Shown: piece after piece, positions 8,940-17,522 of the stretch
Layout: each line of letters opens with the position of its first letter
Numbering within the stretch: position 1 is the first letter of the stretch
Assembly (NCBI GenBank): GCA_947501275.1
Contig: CANMVD010000001.1
Coordinates: 1,240,001-1,304,000 of the forward strand
Direction of reading: 5' to 3'
DNA length: 64,000 bases
Origin: an uncultured Tateyamaria sp.
GTDB lineage: Bacteria; Pseudomonadota; Alphaproteobacteria; Rhodobacterales; Rhodobacteraceae
Position numbers and translations under genes: made by a program
Notes under the pieces: model-generated
Databases searched by the model: none
The model's input: the letters and a program-made list of their open reading frames with translations, nothing else
What the model was told of the DNA's origin: nothing

Positions 8940-9692
8940 ATGAAACTAAGGGACAAAACCATCATCGTCACTGGAGCGAGCAGCGGGATCGGTGCTGCAG
9001 CTGCACTTTTGCTTGCCTCAAAAGGGGCCAACGTCGTCCTTGGGGCGCGCAGAAAAGCTGAACTTGATCAGCTTGTTGGGCAGATCAGGCAAAGCAATGG
9101 AAACGCCGTTAGTCTGCCCGGTGATGTGAGCGACGAAGCATACGCTGAGGCGCTTGTGAGCTGCGCGAAGGAGGAATTTGGTAGTCTTGACGGGGCGTTC
9201 AACAATGCCGGGATCATGGGAGACATGGGACCTGTGTCTGAGATGCAATCCAGCAACTGGCATTCGGTTTTGGATGTCAATCTGAGCAGCGGTTTCTACG
9301 CTGCGAAGTATCAGATACCTGCTTTGCGCGAAAATGGTGGTGGGTCCATCGTTTTCACGTCTTCATTTGTAGGGCACACTGTAGGTTTGCCCGGCATGGT
9401 AGCCTATGCGGCTTCCAAAGCAGGTCTAGTAGGCATGACCCAGGTGCTCGCTGCTGAGCATGGTACAGAGAACATACGTGTCAATGCCCTCCTGCCAGGA
9501 GGCACCAAAACACCCATGGCAGGAGATGACCCCAGCTTCCACGAAGTTGTGCGTGGTCTACATGCGTTAAAGCGGATGGCTGAGCCGTCAGAAATTGCGC
9601 AAGTTGCCGTGTTTTTACTTTCCGGGGAAGCCTCGTTCGTGACCGGTAGCGCTATAATCGCTGACGGCGGAAACTCGATTAGCAAATTCTAG
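8940..9692 (+). CDS. SDR family oxidoreductase
   Basis: Short-chain dehydrogenase of the classical FabG-like type, 250 residues. It has the TGASSGIGAAAA cofactor motif near residue 12, NNAGIMG near 89, the catalytic Ser in FTSSFVG, YAASKAG giving Tyr-x3-Lys, and the C-terminal GSAIIADGG motif. The substrate cannot be told. I chose the ATG at 8940 with AAAGG upstream; the frame stays open further upstream but without family features. It uses more CTA, ATA and AT-ending codons than its neighbours and stands alone, which hints at later acquisition. Confidence 0.88.
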   Translation: MKLRDKTIIVTGASSGIGAAAALLLASKGANVVLGARRKAELDQLVGQIRQSNGNAVSLPGDVSDEAYAEALVSCAKEEFGSLDGAFNNAGIMGDMGPVSEMQSSNWHSVLDVNLSSGFYAAKYQIPALRENGGGSIVFTSSFVGHTVGLPGMVAYAASKAGLVGMTQVLAAEHGTENIRVNALLPGGTKTPMAGDDPSFHEVVRGLHALKRMAEPSEIAQVAVFLLSGEASFVTGSAIIADGGNSISKF

Positions 9693-9702
9693 GCGCAAAA
9701 AT

Positions 9703-9735
9703 GCGGACATTGGCGTTCAGGACGCCAATGTCCGC
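9703..9735. terminator. Strong hairpin terminator between convergent genes
   Basis: A perfect 14-base stem (GCGGACATTGGCGT and its complement) with loop TCAGG separates the plus-strand SDR from the minus-strand exported protein. On the minus strand it is followed by ATTTTTG, so it best serves the MORN operon, and it probably also blocks read-through from the plus strand. Confidence 0.8.
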
Positions 9736-9744
9736 TCCGTGCCT

Positions 9745-10455
9745 TTAGTCGCCTTCAACCACGCAGGCCTCGAAACCGTCTATGTCCCTCTCGTCGCTGA
9801 TTTTGCTGGAGCAGGCGGTGACCTTTTGCACGCAGGTTATATCGAGTTTTGGGAATTGGCAGACTGTCATCGCGGCCAGAAGCGCCTGAGAGGCAGCGGT
9901 TTCCCATTCTTGCCCTGCGGCTATGCCGTCGATGCTGATCCCGATCGCTTGGGCGAGGGGCAGCCCTGCGCCCGTCATGTCCCATTCCGTTTGTACGGTG
10001 TCGCCGGAGGTGAGTGTGAAAGTGGCGGACAGCACTGGTGCATCTATGATATTGCGCAGGGTGCCAATGGGGGTGTCGCCTTCGCCGTGCCATAGCCTGT
10101 CGCGCAAGGCCCGCCCGTTGCTGCGTCCGTATTCAACGACGCGACCGGGACTCGTGCGTGCCTCGATCTCTTTGCTGGCGAACCCTTGCGGTGTCAGGAT
10201 TGCCACTGGCCCGTCGCTGATCAGGTCGCTGCCTTCGGCGGGCAGAGTGAAAAGCACATAGACTCGCCCGATTGGATTTCTGTAAAAATGCAGCGCGACG
10301 CCGTCAGCATTTGTGGTTGTGGCTGCACGTGTGTTGTAGCCATCAATCGGGTCGGTGAATGTTTCGAGATATTGCCAGTCTGCCCAAGCAGGTGCGGCTA
10401 TCAGCATAAGTGGCAATACAAGGGCACGTGTCACGCGCCCGAGCCTAGCTGTCAT
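9745..10455 (-). CDS. Exported hypothetical protein
   Basis: No family recognised with certainty. The 236-residue product has a signal peptide (residues 1-22, ending APAWA), then a soluble, mostly beta-type domain with four Cys near the C-terminus (VCQFPKLDITC and the following KVTACSSK and FEACV). I chose the ATG at 10455, which overlaps the last codons of the MORN-repeat gene, because it gives a clean signal peptide; the frame extends much further upstream only as a shadow of the MORN gene. The overlap suggests coupling with the MORN protein, perhaps as an envelope partner. Confidence 0.75.
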   Translation of the reverse strand: MTARLGRVTRALVLPLMLIAAPAWADWQYLETFTDPIDGYNTRAATTTNADGVALHFYRNPIGRVYVLFTLPAEGSDLISDGPVAILTPQGFASKEIEARTSPGRVVEYGRSNGRALRDRLWHGEGDTPIGTLRNIIDAPVLSATFTLTSGDTVQTEWDMTGAGLPLAQAIGISIDGIAAGQEWETAASQALLAAMTVCQFPKLDITCVQKVTACSSKISDERDIDGFEACVVEGD

Positions 10456-11848
10456 CTGCCAGCGCGCCGCTGTCCCATTCGCCTGTGGCCTCTTCACCTG
10501 TGGCATAGCGCATGGTGCCTGACCCTTGCCGCTTGCCGCTTTTGAAGGTGCCTTCGTAGACGTCGCCATTGGCATAAGTTGCGGTGCCTGTGCCGTCGAT
10601 TTCGCCGCGTGTCCATTCTCCGTCATACTCAAAGCCAGAGGCCATGACGATTTTGCCGGTGCCGTGGCGCTGGCCGTTTTCAAAGGTGCCTGTGTAGATG
10701 GTGCCATCCGGGTAGGTGGCTGTCCCTTGACCGTGTCGTTGCCCGTCTTCCCAAGCGCCTTCGTAGCGGTAGCCATCGGCATAGGTCATCACGCCGGTGC
10801 CGTGATTGCGGGCATTTTTGAACCCACCCTCGTAGATGACGCCGTTGGGGTAGGTGGCGCGGCCCTGTCCCTCAATCACCCCAGCGACCCAATCCCCTTC
10901 GAACGTAGAGCCGTCCGTATAGGTGATTTTGCCTGTGCCATCGGCAAGGTCGTCCTTGAAACTGCCTTCATAGACCGCCCCATCGGGGTAGGTTACGCGC
11001 CCTTGCCCCGAAATTTGCCCACCGGCCCATTGTCCGACGTAGATGTAGCCGTCCGTTCCCTTAAAGGTGCCCTGACCCTCGCGACGGTCATCGCGGAAAT
11101 TACCTTCGTAGATGTCGCCGTTGGCATAGGTGACTTTGCCAGTTCCTTCGCGGCGCCCCGAAACAAGCGTGCCCTCATAGACGTCGCCGTTTGGCTGCGT
11201 CAGCATGCCTTTGCCGTCGATTTGCCCGTCTTTCCAAAGGCCCACATAGATCAGCCCATCGGGCATTTTCAATGTGCCGGTGCCCTGTCGTTTGCCGTCT
11301 GCGATCTCGCCATCATAGATTGCGCCGTCAGGATAGGTGATTGTCCCTGTCCCCTGTTTGATCCCGTCGATCCAGTCACCTTTGTATTCGTACCCGCCGG
11401 GGGATTGCATGACTCCCTTACCGTGGTGCTTGGCATTGCGGAACTGTCCTTCGTAGCGCACCCCGTTGGCGTAGTTGGCCACGCCTTCACCGATAATGGC
11501 GCCCGCTTGCCAGTCGCCTTCATAGGTGCCGCCATCGGCGAATGTGATTTTGCCGAACCCGTCGGGTTTGCCTTTTGAGAACGTCCCCTCATAGACCGAC
11601 CCATTGGGGAAGCGCGCGGTGCCGTCCCCCTTGATTTCGCCGTCAACCCATTCGCCGGTATATTCGTAGCCATTGGGCAGCCGATAGGTCCCCAGGCCAT
11701 GCTGCAGCCCGCCTCGGAATGTGCCTTCGTAGATGCCGCCATCGTCGTATTGTTTGGTCAGAACCTGATTGCTTTGAGCCAAGGCAGGCCCGGTCATGGC
11801 TGCGGCGATTGTAAAGGCAATGCAGATCATCAAACTGCGCATCAGCAT
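10445..11848 (-). CDS. Exported MORN-repeat protein (about 18 repeats)
   Basis: The 467-residue protein has a signal peptide (ALAQ cleavage region near residue 25) followed by about 18 tandem MORN motifs of 23 residues each, with the pattern YEGxWxxGxxxGxGxxxxxDG running from about residue 38 to 450. MORN repeats form an elongated beta-hairpin ladder used for membrane or protein contact; in bacteria their function is mostly unassigned. The repeats are diverged enough at DNA level to argue against very recent expansion. The stop overlaps the downstream exported gene by 11 bases. An alternative start lies two codons downstream. Confidence 0.92.
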   Translation of the reverse strand: MLMRSLMICIAFTIAAAMTGPALAQSNQVLTKQYDDGGIYEGTFRGGLQHGLGTYRLPNGYEYTGEWVDGEIKGDGTARFPNGSVYEGTFSKGKPDGFGKITFADGGTYEGDWQAGAIIGEGVANYANGVRYEGQFRNAKHHGKGVMQSPGGYEYKGDWIDGIKQGTGTITYPDGAIYDGEIADGKRQGTGTLKMPDGLIYVGLWKDGQIDGKGMLTQPNGDVYEGTLVSGRREGTGKVTYANGDIYEGNFRDDRREGQGTFKGTDGYIYVGQWAGGQISGQGRVTYPDGAVYEGSFKDDLADGTGKITYTDGSTFEGDWVAGVIEGQGRATYPNGVIYEGGFKNARNHGTGVMTYADGYRYEGAWEDGQRHGQGTATYPDGTIYTGTFENGQRHGTGKIVMASGFEYDGEWTRGEIDGTGTATYANGDVYEGTFKSGKRQGSGTMRYATGEEATGEWDSGALADDS

Positions 11849-12012
11849 GGCGTCCTTTTTTGTCTAGATTCGGTGTTGGACGCTTTTGCGCCAGACCCGC
11901 GAAAGGTTAGGGCAGGGGGCGGCGAGGGGCAATGCCTTAACCTTGGCCGATTGTTGGGATGTGGATTGGAGCCCGGCCTGCGGCCCATGGGTCGGGATTG
12001 CCGGTTTTTTTG

Positions 12013-12070
12013 GGGGTGCTGCGCCCGGCGCTGCGCGCCTCGCCCATGGTATTTTTGGTCAGAAGAAACC
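12013..12070 (+). repeat. Dispersed intergenic element, copy at 12 kb
   Basis: GC-rich segment (GCTGCGCCCGGCGCTGCGCG) followed by the tail TATTTTTGGTCAGAAGAAA. The same tail occurs at 36.3 kb and, with small changes, at 39.1 kb. It lies 86 bases before the nadE start, in the 307-base gap between the MORN gene and nadE; nothing else is seen in that gap. Confidence 0.75.
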
Positions 12071-12155
12071 TGTCTTGGGCTCCACTTCGTCGCCTTTGGC
12101 TTTCCCTTGCCCTGCATTCTGCTACATCACGTCTCGCATAAATGGAGTGCCCGTG

Positions 12156-13814
12156 ATGGCTGACACGTTTCGCATTACACTTGGTCAGTTGAACCCGACC
12201 GTGGGGGATATTAACGGCAATGTCGTCAAGGCCCGCGCTGCCTGGGAAGCTGGGCGCGATGCAGGTGCCGATATGGTTGCTTTGCCGGAGATGTTCATCA
12301 CCGGCTACAATGCGCAGGATCTGGTGATGAAGCCCGCATTCCACGCAGCCGCGATGCAGGCTGCCGAGGCGCTCGCGGCCGAGTGCGCCGATGGTCCTGC
12401 GTTGGCGATTGGTTGTCCGTGGGTGGAGGGTGCGGCTCTTTATAACGCGTATCTGATCTGCAAGGGCGGCAAGATCGCGTCACGGGTTTTGAAGCATCAT
12501 TTGCCCAATGAGACCGTGTTTGACGAGGTCCGCGTTTTTGATGCCGGTCCCTTGGGGGGCCCTTATTCAGTGGGCAACACCCGCGTCGGTTCGCCAATCT
12601 GCGAAGACGCATGGCATGGCGATGTGGCAGAGACGCTGGAGGAGACGGGGGCGGAGTTTCTTCTGGTGCCGAATGGTTCCCCCTATTACCGCGGCAAGTT
12701 CGATACGCGCTTGAACCACATGGTTGCCCGCGTGGTCGAGACCGGATTGCCGCTGATCTACCTCAACATGGTGGGAGGACAGGATGACCAGGTGTTTGAT
12801 GGTGGAACATTTGGGTTGAACGCGGGCGGGGCCTTGGCCTTCAAGCTGCCTGCCTTTGACGAGATCGTGACTCATATCGATCTGGAACGCTGCCCTGGCG
12901 GGTGGCGCATTGTTGAGGGTCATGTGGCCCAGCATCCGGATGAATGGGAGCAGGATTACCGCGTTATGGTCCAATCCTTGCGCGACTATTGCGGTAAGAC
13001 CGGGTTCAAGAAGGTGCTGTTGGGCATGTCCGGCGGTGTGGATTCGGCCCTTGTGGCGACGATTGCCGCGGATGCGCTGGGACCAGACAACGTGCGCTGT
13101 GTGATGTTGCCATCCGAATATACCTCGCCTCACTCGCTGGAGGACGCCGAGGCATGTGCCAAGGCGCTTGGCTGCCGCTATGACTATGTCCCGATTGCTG
13201 AGACGCGGGCGGCCGTGACGTCGACCCTTGCACCCTTGTTTGAAGGAACCGAAGAAGGACTGACCGAAGAGAACATACAATCCCGCATTCGTGGATTGCT
13301 GTTGATGGCATTGTCCAACAAGTTTGGCGAGATGCTGCTGACCACCGGCAACAAGTCTGAAGTAGCGGTGGGATATGCCACCATCTATGGCGATATGTCG
13401 GGCGGCTACAATCCGATCAAGGATCTCTACAAAACCCGGGTGTTCCAAACGTGCCATTGGCGCAATGCCAATCACCGCGACTGGATGATGGGCTATGAAG
13501 GCGAGGTGATCCCGGAGCGGATCATCACCAAACCGCCCTCGGCTGAATTGCGTGAGGATCAGAAAGACAGCGACAGCCTGCCGGATTACCCGGATCTGGA
13601 TGCGATGCTGGACATTCTGGTCGATCAGGACGGATCGATTGCCGATTGCGTGGCCGCTGGCTTTGATGCTGATGTGGCACGCAAGGTAGAGCGACTGATC
13701 TACCTCAGCGAATACAAGCGCTTTCAATCTGCCCCCGGCGCCCGTCTGACCAAAGGCGCGTTCTGGCTGGACCGCCGCTATCCCATCGTGAATGGCTGGC
13801 GCGACCCGTCTTGA
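12156..13814 (+). CDS. nadE: Glutamine-dependent NAD+ synthetase
   Basis: Makes NAD+ from deamido-NAD+, ATP and glutamine. The 552-residue enzyme has an N-terminal nitrilase-type glutaminase domain with the Glu-Lys-Cys triad (ALPEMFITGY, KHHLPN and SPICEDAWHG) and a C-terminal synthetase domain with the pyrophosphatase motif SGGVDSAL near residue 290. I chose the ATG at 12156 (MADTFRITLGQLNPT). The stop overlaps the TTG start of the next gene, so the two are probably cotranscribed. Confidence 0.97.
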   Translation: MADTFRITLGQLNPTVGDINGNVVKARAAWEAGRDAGADMVALPEMFITGYNAQDLVMKPAFHAAAMQAAEALAAECADGPALAIGCPWVEGAALYNAYLICKGGKIASRVLKHHLPNETVFDEVRVFDAGPLGGPYSVGNTRVGSPICEDAWHGDVAETLEETGAEFLLVPNGSPYYRGKFDTRLNHMVARVVETGLPLIYLNMVGGQDDQVFDGGTFGLNAGGALAFKLPAFDEIVTHIDLERCPGGWRIVEGHVAQHPDEWEQDYRVMVQSLRDYCGKTGFKKVLLGMSGGVDSALVATIAADALGPDNVRCVMLPSEYTSPHSLEDAEACAKALGCRYDYVPIAETRAAVTSTLAPLFEGTEEGLTEENIQSRIRGLLLMALSNKFGEMLLTTGNKSEVAVGYATIYGDMSGGYNPIKDLYKTRVFQTCHWRNANHRDWMMGYEGEVIPERIITKPPSAELREDQKDSDSLPDYPDLDAMLDILVDQDGSIADCVAAGFDADVARKVERLIYLSEYKRFQSAPGARLTKGAFWLDRRYPIVNGWRDPS

Positions 13815-14338
13815 GCGATTTGCCAGACCCGTTGGTGTTGCGCGTAATCCCGGCCAAGCTGCGCCGCACCGCGAGGTTTTCCTGTGTGTTGGGTGGATTT
13901 TTGGTTGGGCTCTGCGTGCTGATCATGATTTACGGCAAGGTGTTTCCCGCATTCCTTTGGCTATTTTTGGTGATTGGTGTTGCGCTGTTAGGCCTTGGTC
14001 TTTTGAACTTCGCCATTGCGCGAGGACAGCCTGTGGCATTGCGGTTGGATCGCGACGGGCTGTCCGGTTACTACATCCCGACATTGAATTGGACCGAGGT
14101 GCTGCGAGTTGGTCGTACCCAACCGGGGCGAGCGACGCTGGGGATCGAGCTGTTTGACAAGGATGCGGTGCGCAGACGCCAGCGGTCGCCAATGATGCGT
14201 TTCAATCTCCGTCTAAAGCTGGGCGGTAACTGGCATTTGGTGGTGCCGGGAGACGTGCTGGACGCTGATTTGGATGCGGTTGCGCAAACGGCGCGCGCCT
14301 TTCACGAGACAGCAATGGAACGTGACCGCAGCGCTTAG
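13811..14338 (+). CDS. Small membrane protein, PH-like
   Basis: Unrecognised 175-residue protein. Two membrane segments (about residues 24-42 and 44-62) form an N-terminal hairpin, followed by a soluble segment with alternating hydrophobic residues that could be a bacterial pleckstrin-type domain. The TTG start overlaps the nadE stop (TTGA). The stop overlaps the convergent bhcR stop by a few bases. Confidence 0.65.
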   Translation: MSDLPDPLVLRVIPAKLRRTARFSCVLGGFLVGLCVLIMIYGKVFPAFLWLFLVIGVALLGLGLLNFAIARGQPVALRLDRDGLSGYYIPTLNWTEVLRVGRTQPGRATLGIELFDKDAVRRRQRSPMMRFNLRLKLGGNWHLVVPGDVLDADLDAVAQTARAFHETAMERDRSA

Positions 14339-15186
14339 GCGCGCGCTGCGCCGCCAATGGCCAGCGACAAGGTTCGCGCGGCGTCTTTGACGCACAGACT
14401 GAGGCGGTCGATGTCTTCCAGCCGCACCCGACTGGTAGGGCCTGACACCGAAATTCCGGCCACTGCCTCGCCATTCACATCATAGACCGGTGCCGCAATG
14501 CAGCGCATCCCGAGGTTCTTTTCCTCGCCATCTATGGAATAGCCGCGCGCGCGGATTTCGGTGAGGTCCTGCACAAGGCTGTCGAGATCGGTAATGGTGA
14601 ATTCTGTGAACATTTCCAGCCGCTGCCCGGCGAGCGTGCGGTTCAGGCGGTCTGCATCCATGTCCGCCAACAGTGCCTTGCCGATGCCCGAGGCATGCAT
14701 GGGCGACAGCGTGCCCGGGGGAAAGAAAGCGCGGATGCTGGAATGCGTTTCGACCTGACTGAGAAATAGGACAGAGGCGTCTTTCTGCACACCGATGTTG
14801 GCGGTTTCGCCGGTCTGTTCCATCAGGCGGCGCATGATCGGACGCGCGCGGTCCACAAGGGAGGAGCGCCGCAGGAACCGCGCCCCGATCACAAATGCCT
14901 TGGGGCCGATATGCCAGATCTGTTCGATTGGGTCGAATTCGACCAGACCGCGCCCCTCAAGCGTGACCAGCACACGATACACGGTTGCCGGGGATTGCCC
15001 CATTTCAGAGGCAATTGTTGTCAACGCCTTGCCCTGCGCTTCGCTGAGATACTCGAACACCTCCATCGCGCGGTCGAGCGATTTGATTGTGTTTTGCGAG
15101 GTCTTGTCGTCCCACCCGCGGGGTCTGCCCCGGGGTTTTCCCTTGGCCCGTGTTGGTTTCGAATCGTCGGTCTGAGTTCGTTCCAT
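14335..15186 (-). CDS. bhcR: IclR-family regulator of the beta-hydroxyaspartate cycle
   Basis: Transcription factor with an Arg/Lys-rich N-terminal extension (about residues 10-28), an IclR winged helix-turn-helix (residues about 35-95, with GQSPATVYRVLVTLEGRGLVE) and a C-terminal effector domain (about 110-280). It is divergent from bhcABCD. In Paracoccus the IclR regulator at this position binds the promoter between them and responds to glyoxylate; I infer the same here. I chose the ATG at 15186 (MERTQTDD); an ATG 13 codons upstream is possible but would eat into the operator region. Confidence 0.9.
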   Translation of the reverse strand: MERTQTDDSKPTRAKGKPRGRPRGWDDKTSQNTIKSLDRAMEVFEYLSEAQGKALTTIASEMGQSPATVYRVLVTLEGRGLVEFDPIEQIWHIGPKAFVIGARFLRRSSLVDRARPIMRRLMEQTGETANIGVQKDASVLFLSQVETHSSIRAFFPPGTLSPMHASGIGKALLADMDADRLNRTLAGQRLEMFTEFTITDLDSLVQDLTEIRARGYSIDGEEKNLGMRCIAAPVYDVNGEAVAGISVSGPTSRVRLEDIDRLSLCVKDAARTLSLAIGGAARA

Positions 15187-15207
15187 GAGGCACTCGTGCA
15201 AGTTTAC

Positions 15208-15231
15208 GAAATATCGTTTCACCATATGAAA
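15208..15231. promoter_or_regulatory. Candidate BhcR operator
   Basis: Three alternating half-sites, GAAA (15208), TTTC (15217) and GAAA (15228), form two overlapping inverted repeats in the bhcR-bhcA intergenic region. Position and symmetry suit a dimeric IclR regulator; the assignment is inference. A possible bhcA -10 (TATAGT) lies at 15322-15327 and AAGGAG at 15342. Confidence 0.35.
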
Positions 15232-15353
15232 AATGCAATAGGCTGACAACACAGTATTTTTCTGGATCTTTGTCGCCTGCTTCGCAAATTCAAAAAAATA
15301 TACGCGGCATTGTGCGCCCTTTATAGTCGCCCCAACCAGATAAGGAGACGGCT

Positions 15354-16544
15354 ATGAGCTTTCAGAATCCAGTATTTATTCCGGGCCCGACGAACATCCC
15401 GGAAGCACTGCGCAAAGCCTGTGATATGCCGACAATTGATCATCGTTCTCCCCTGTTTGGTCAAATTCTGCATCCGGCCCGTGTTGGTGTGCAGCGCATC
15501 CTGAAAAGCACAAGCGCCGAGGTGTTTATCTTCCCCGCCTCCGGGACGGGCGGCTGGGAAACGGCGCTGACCAATTGCCTTAACGCAGGGGATAAGGTGT
15601 TGGCGGCGCGCAACGGTATGTTCTCGCAACGCTGGATTGATATGTGCACACGCCACGGTCTCGATGTGCAGGTGGTTGAGACGGTGTGGGGCGAAGGGAT
15701 TTCTGCTGCGCGGTACGAAGAGATCCTGACGGCGGACAAGGGCCATGAGATCAAGGCCGTGCTGGCGACGCACAATGAGACGGCGACAGGCGTGAAATCG
15801 GACATTGCGGCAATCCGCGCGGCGATGGATGCGGCTGGGCACCCGGCCCTGTTGTTTGTGGATGGCGTGTCGTCCATCGGGTCGATGGATTTCCGCTTTG
15901 ACGACTGGGGTGTGGATGTGGCTGTGACCGGCTCGCAGAAGGGGTTCATGCTGCCTGCCGGTCTGGCGATCGTCGGCTTCAGTGCCCGCGCCATGGACGC
16001 GACCAAGACGGCGAGTTTGCCCCGCACGTTCTTTGACGTGGCGGACATGAAGAAGGGTTATGCCAACAACGCTTACCCATATACCCCGTCGGTGGGGTTG
16101 CTGAACGGGCTGAGCGAAGCCTGTCGGATGCTGGAGGATGAGGGGTTAGAGAATGTCTTTGCCCGTCACACCCGGATTGCGACGGGCGTGCGGGCTGCGG
16201 TTGAGGCTTGGGGACTGAAGCTGTGTGCCGCGTCGCCTGATGTGTATTCGGACACGGTCAGCGCGATTTGCACGCCCGAGGGTTTCAACGCGACGGATAT
16301 AGTAACCCATGCGGCTGAAACCTATGGCGTCGCCTTTGGTGTGGGTCTGGGTGAAGTGGCCGGCAAGGTGTTCCGCATCGGCCATTTGGGCAGCCTGACG
16401 GATGTGATGACCCTGAGCGGCATCGCCACGGCCGAAATGTGCATGGTCGACCTGGGTCTGGACATCAAGCTGGGCTCGGGCGTGGCAGCGGCGCAGGAGT
16501 ATTACCGCGCCAATTCCGTGGCAGCCCGCAAGAACGCAGCATAA
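15354..16544 (+). CDS. bhcA: L-aspartate-glyoxylate aminotransferase BhcA
   Basis: Class V, PLP-dependent aminotransferase that converts glyoxylate to glycine at the expense of aspartate, regenerating oxaloacetate for the cycle. The 396-residue protein begins with a motif typical of serine/alanine-glyoxylate aminotransferases (IPGPTNIPEALR), has the SGTGGWE phosphate region near residue 61, FVDGVSSIGSMDF near 166, and the PLP lysine in TGSQKGFMLPAG near 195. AAGGAG lies six bases before the ATG. It is the first gene of bhcABCD; the exact amino donor is inferred from the cluster. Confidence 0.93.
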   Translation: MSFQNPVFIPGPTNIPEALRKACDMPTIDHRSPLFGQILHPARVGVQRILKSTSAEVFIFPASGTGGWETALTNCLNAGDKVLAARNGMFSQRWIDMCTRHGLDVQVVETVWGEGISAARYEEILTADKGHEIKAVLATHNETATGVKSDIAAIRAAMDAAGHPALLFVDGVSSIGSMDFRFDDWGVDVAVTGSQKGFMLPAGLAIVGFSARAMDATKTASLPRTFFDVADMKKGYANNAYPYTPSVGLLNGLSEACRMLEDEGLENVFARHTRIATGVRAAVEAWGLKLCAASPDVYSDTVSAICTPEGFNATDIVTHAAETYGVAFGVGLGEVAGKVFRIGHLGSLTDVMTLSGIATAEMCMVDLGLDIKLGSGVAAAQEYYRANSVAARKNAA

Positions 16545-16558
16545 TGAAGGACGGAGCA

Positions 16559-17509
16559 ATGTATATTCCGACGCTGGATGACATGCTGGCCGCGCATGAG
16601 CGGATCAAACCGCATATCAACCGCACACCCGTGCGCACCTCCGCCTATCTGAACGAGCTGACCGGGGCAGAGCTGTTTTTCAAATGCGACAACTTTCAGG
16701 AACCGGGCGCGTTCAAGGTCCGTGGGGCCTCTAATGCAGTGTTCGGGCTGAGTGATGAGCAGGTTAAGATGGGTGTGGCAACGCATTCTTCGGGCAATCA
16801 CGCTTCGTGCCTCAGCTATGCCGCGTCGCGTCGGGGAATCCCGTGCAATGTGGTCATGCCTCGTACTGCACCTCAGGCGAAAAAGGACACGGTGCGCCGC
16901 TATGGCGGTGTGATCACGGAATGTGAGCCGTCGACCACCTCCCGCGAAGAGACATTTGCCCGTGTTCAGGCCGAAACGGGGGGTGACTTTGTGCACCCGT
17001 ATAACGATCCGCGGGTGATTGCGGGGCAGGCCACCTGCTCGGCCGAATTTATCGAGCAGGTGCCGGAGCTCGAAATGATGGTGGCCCCGATTGGCGGTGG
17101 CGGCATGATCTCAGGGACCTGTCTGACACTGTCCAATCTGGCCCCGGAGATCGAGATTATTGCGTCGGAGCCGGAGCAGGCTGACGACGCCTATCGCAGT
17201 TTCAAGGCGGGTTACATCATTGCAGATGATGCGCCCAAGACCATTGCCGATGGCCTGCTTGTGCCGCTCAAGGAACTGACCTGGCATTTTGTGTCCAATC
17301 ACGTGACCGACATCTATACGGCATCAGACGCGGAAATCATCGATGCGATGAAGCTGACATGGAAGCATTTGCGCATTGTGATGGAGGCCAGCTGTGCTGT
17401 CCCGTTGGCCACGATTTTGAAGAACAAGAACCGGTTCGCAGGCAAGCGTGTCGGGATCATCGTGACTGGCGGGAATGTCGATCTCGACACACTGCCTTGG
17501 CTGAAATGA
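16559..17509 (+). CDS. bhcB: Beta-hydroxyaspartate dehydratase BhcB
   Basis: PLP-dependent dehydratase of the threonine dehydratase/serine racemase fold; in the cycle it converts beta-hydroxyaspartate to iminosuccinate. The 316-residue protein has the PLP lysine in GAFKVRGA (near residue 53), SSGNHA (near 79) and the phosphate-binding GGGGMISG loop (near 180). I chose the ATG at 16559 (MYIPTLDDM) with AAGGA seven bases upstream; an ATG at 16544 overlapping the bhcA stop is the alternative. Without context it would be called a threonine dehydratase. Confidence 0.92.
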   Translation: MYIPTLDDMLAAHERIKPHINRTPVRTSAYLNELTGAELFFKCDNFQEPGAFKVRGASNAVFGLSDEQVKMGVATHSSGNHASCLSYAASRRGIPCNVVMPRTAPQAKKDTVRRYGGVITECEPSTTSREETFARVQAETGGDFVHPYNDPRVIAGQATCSAEFIEQVPELEMMVAPIGGGGMISGTCLTLSNLAPEIEIIASEPEQADDAYRSFKAGYIIADDAPKTIADGLLVPLKELTWHFVSNHVTDIYTASDAEIIDAMKLTWKHLRIVMEASCAVPLATILKNKNRFAGKRVGIIVTGGNVDLDTLPWLK

Positions 17510-17522
17510 AGGAAGACTGCAC

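Noticed and set aside
10526-11578. A 350-codon plus-strand frame with repeating Ala/Val/Gly/Ile pattern
   Set aside because: It is the reverse of the MORN-repeat gene; its periodicity comes from the 69-base repeat unit on the other strand.
10445-11740. Tandem DNA periodicity that could be taken for a CRISPR or satellite array
   Set aside because: The repeats are coding (23-residue MORN units), diverged, without spacers and without cas genes nearby.
12567-13727. A 386-codon minus-strand frame inside nadE
   Set aside because: Antisense shadow of the NAD synthetase; no family feature and no ribosome site.
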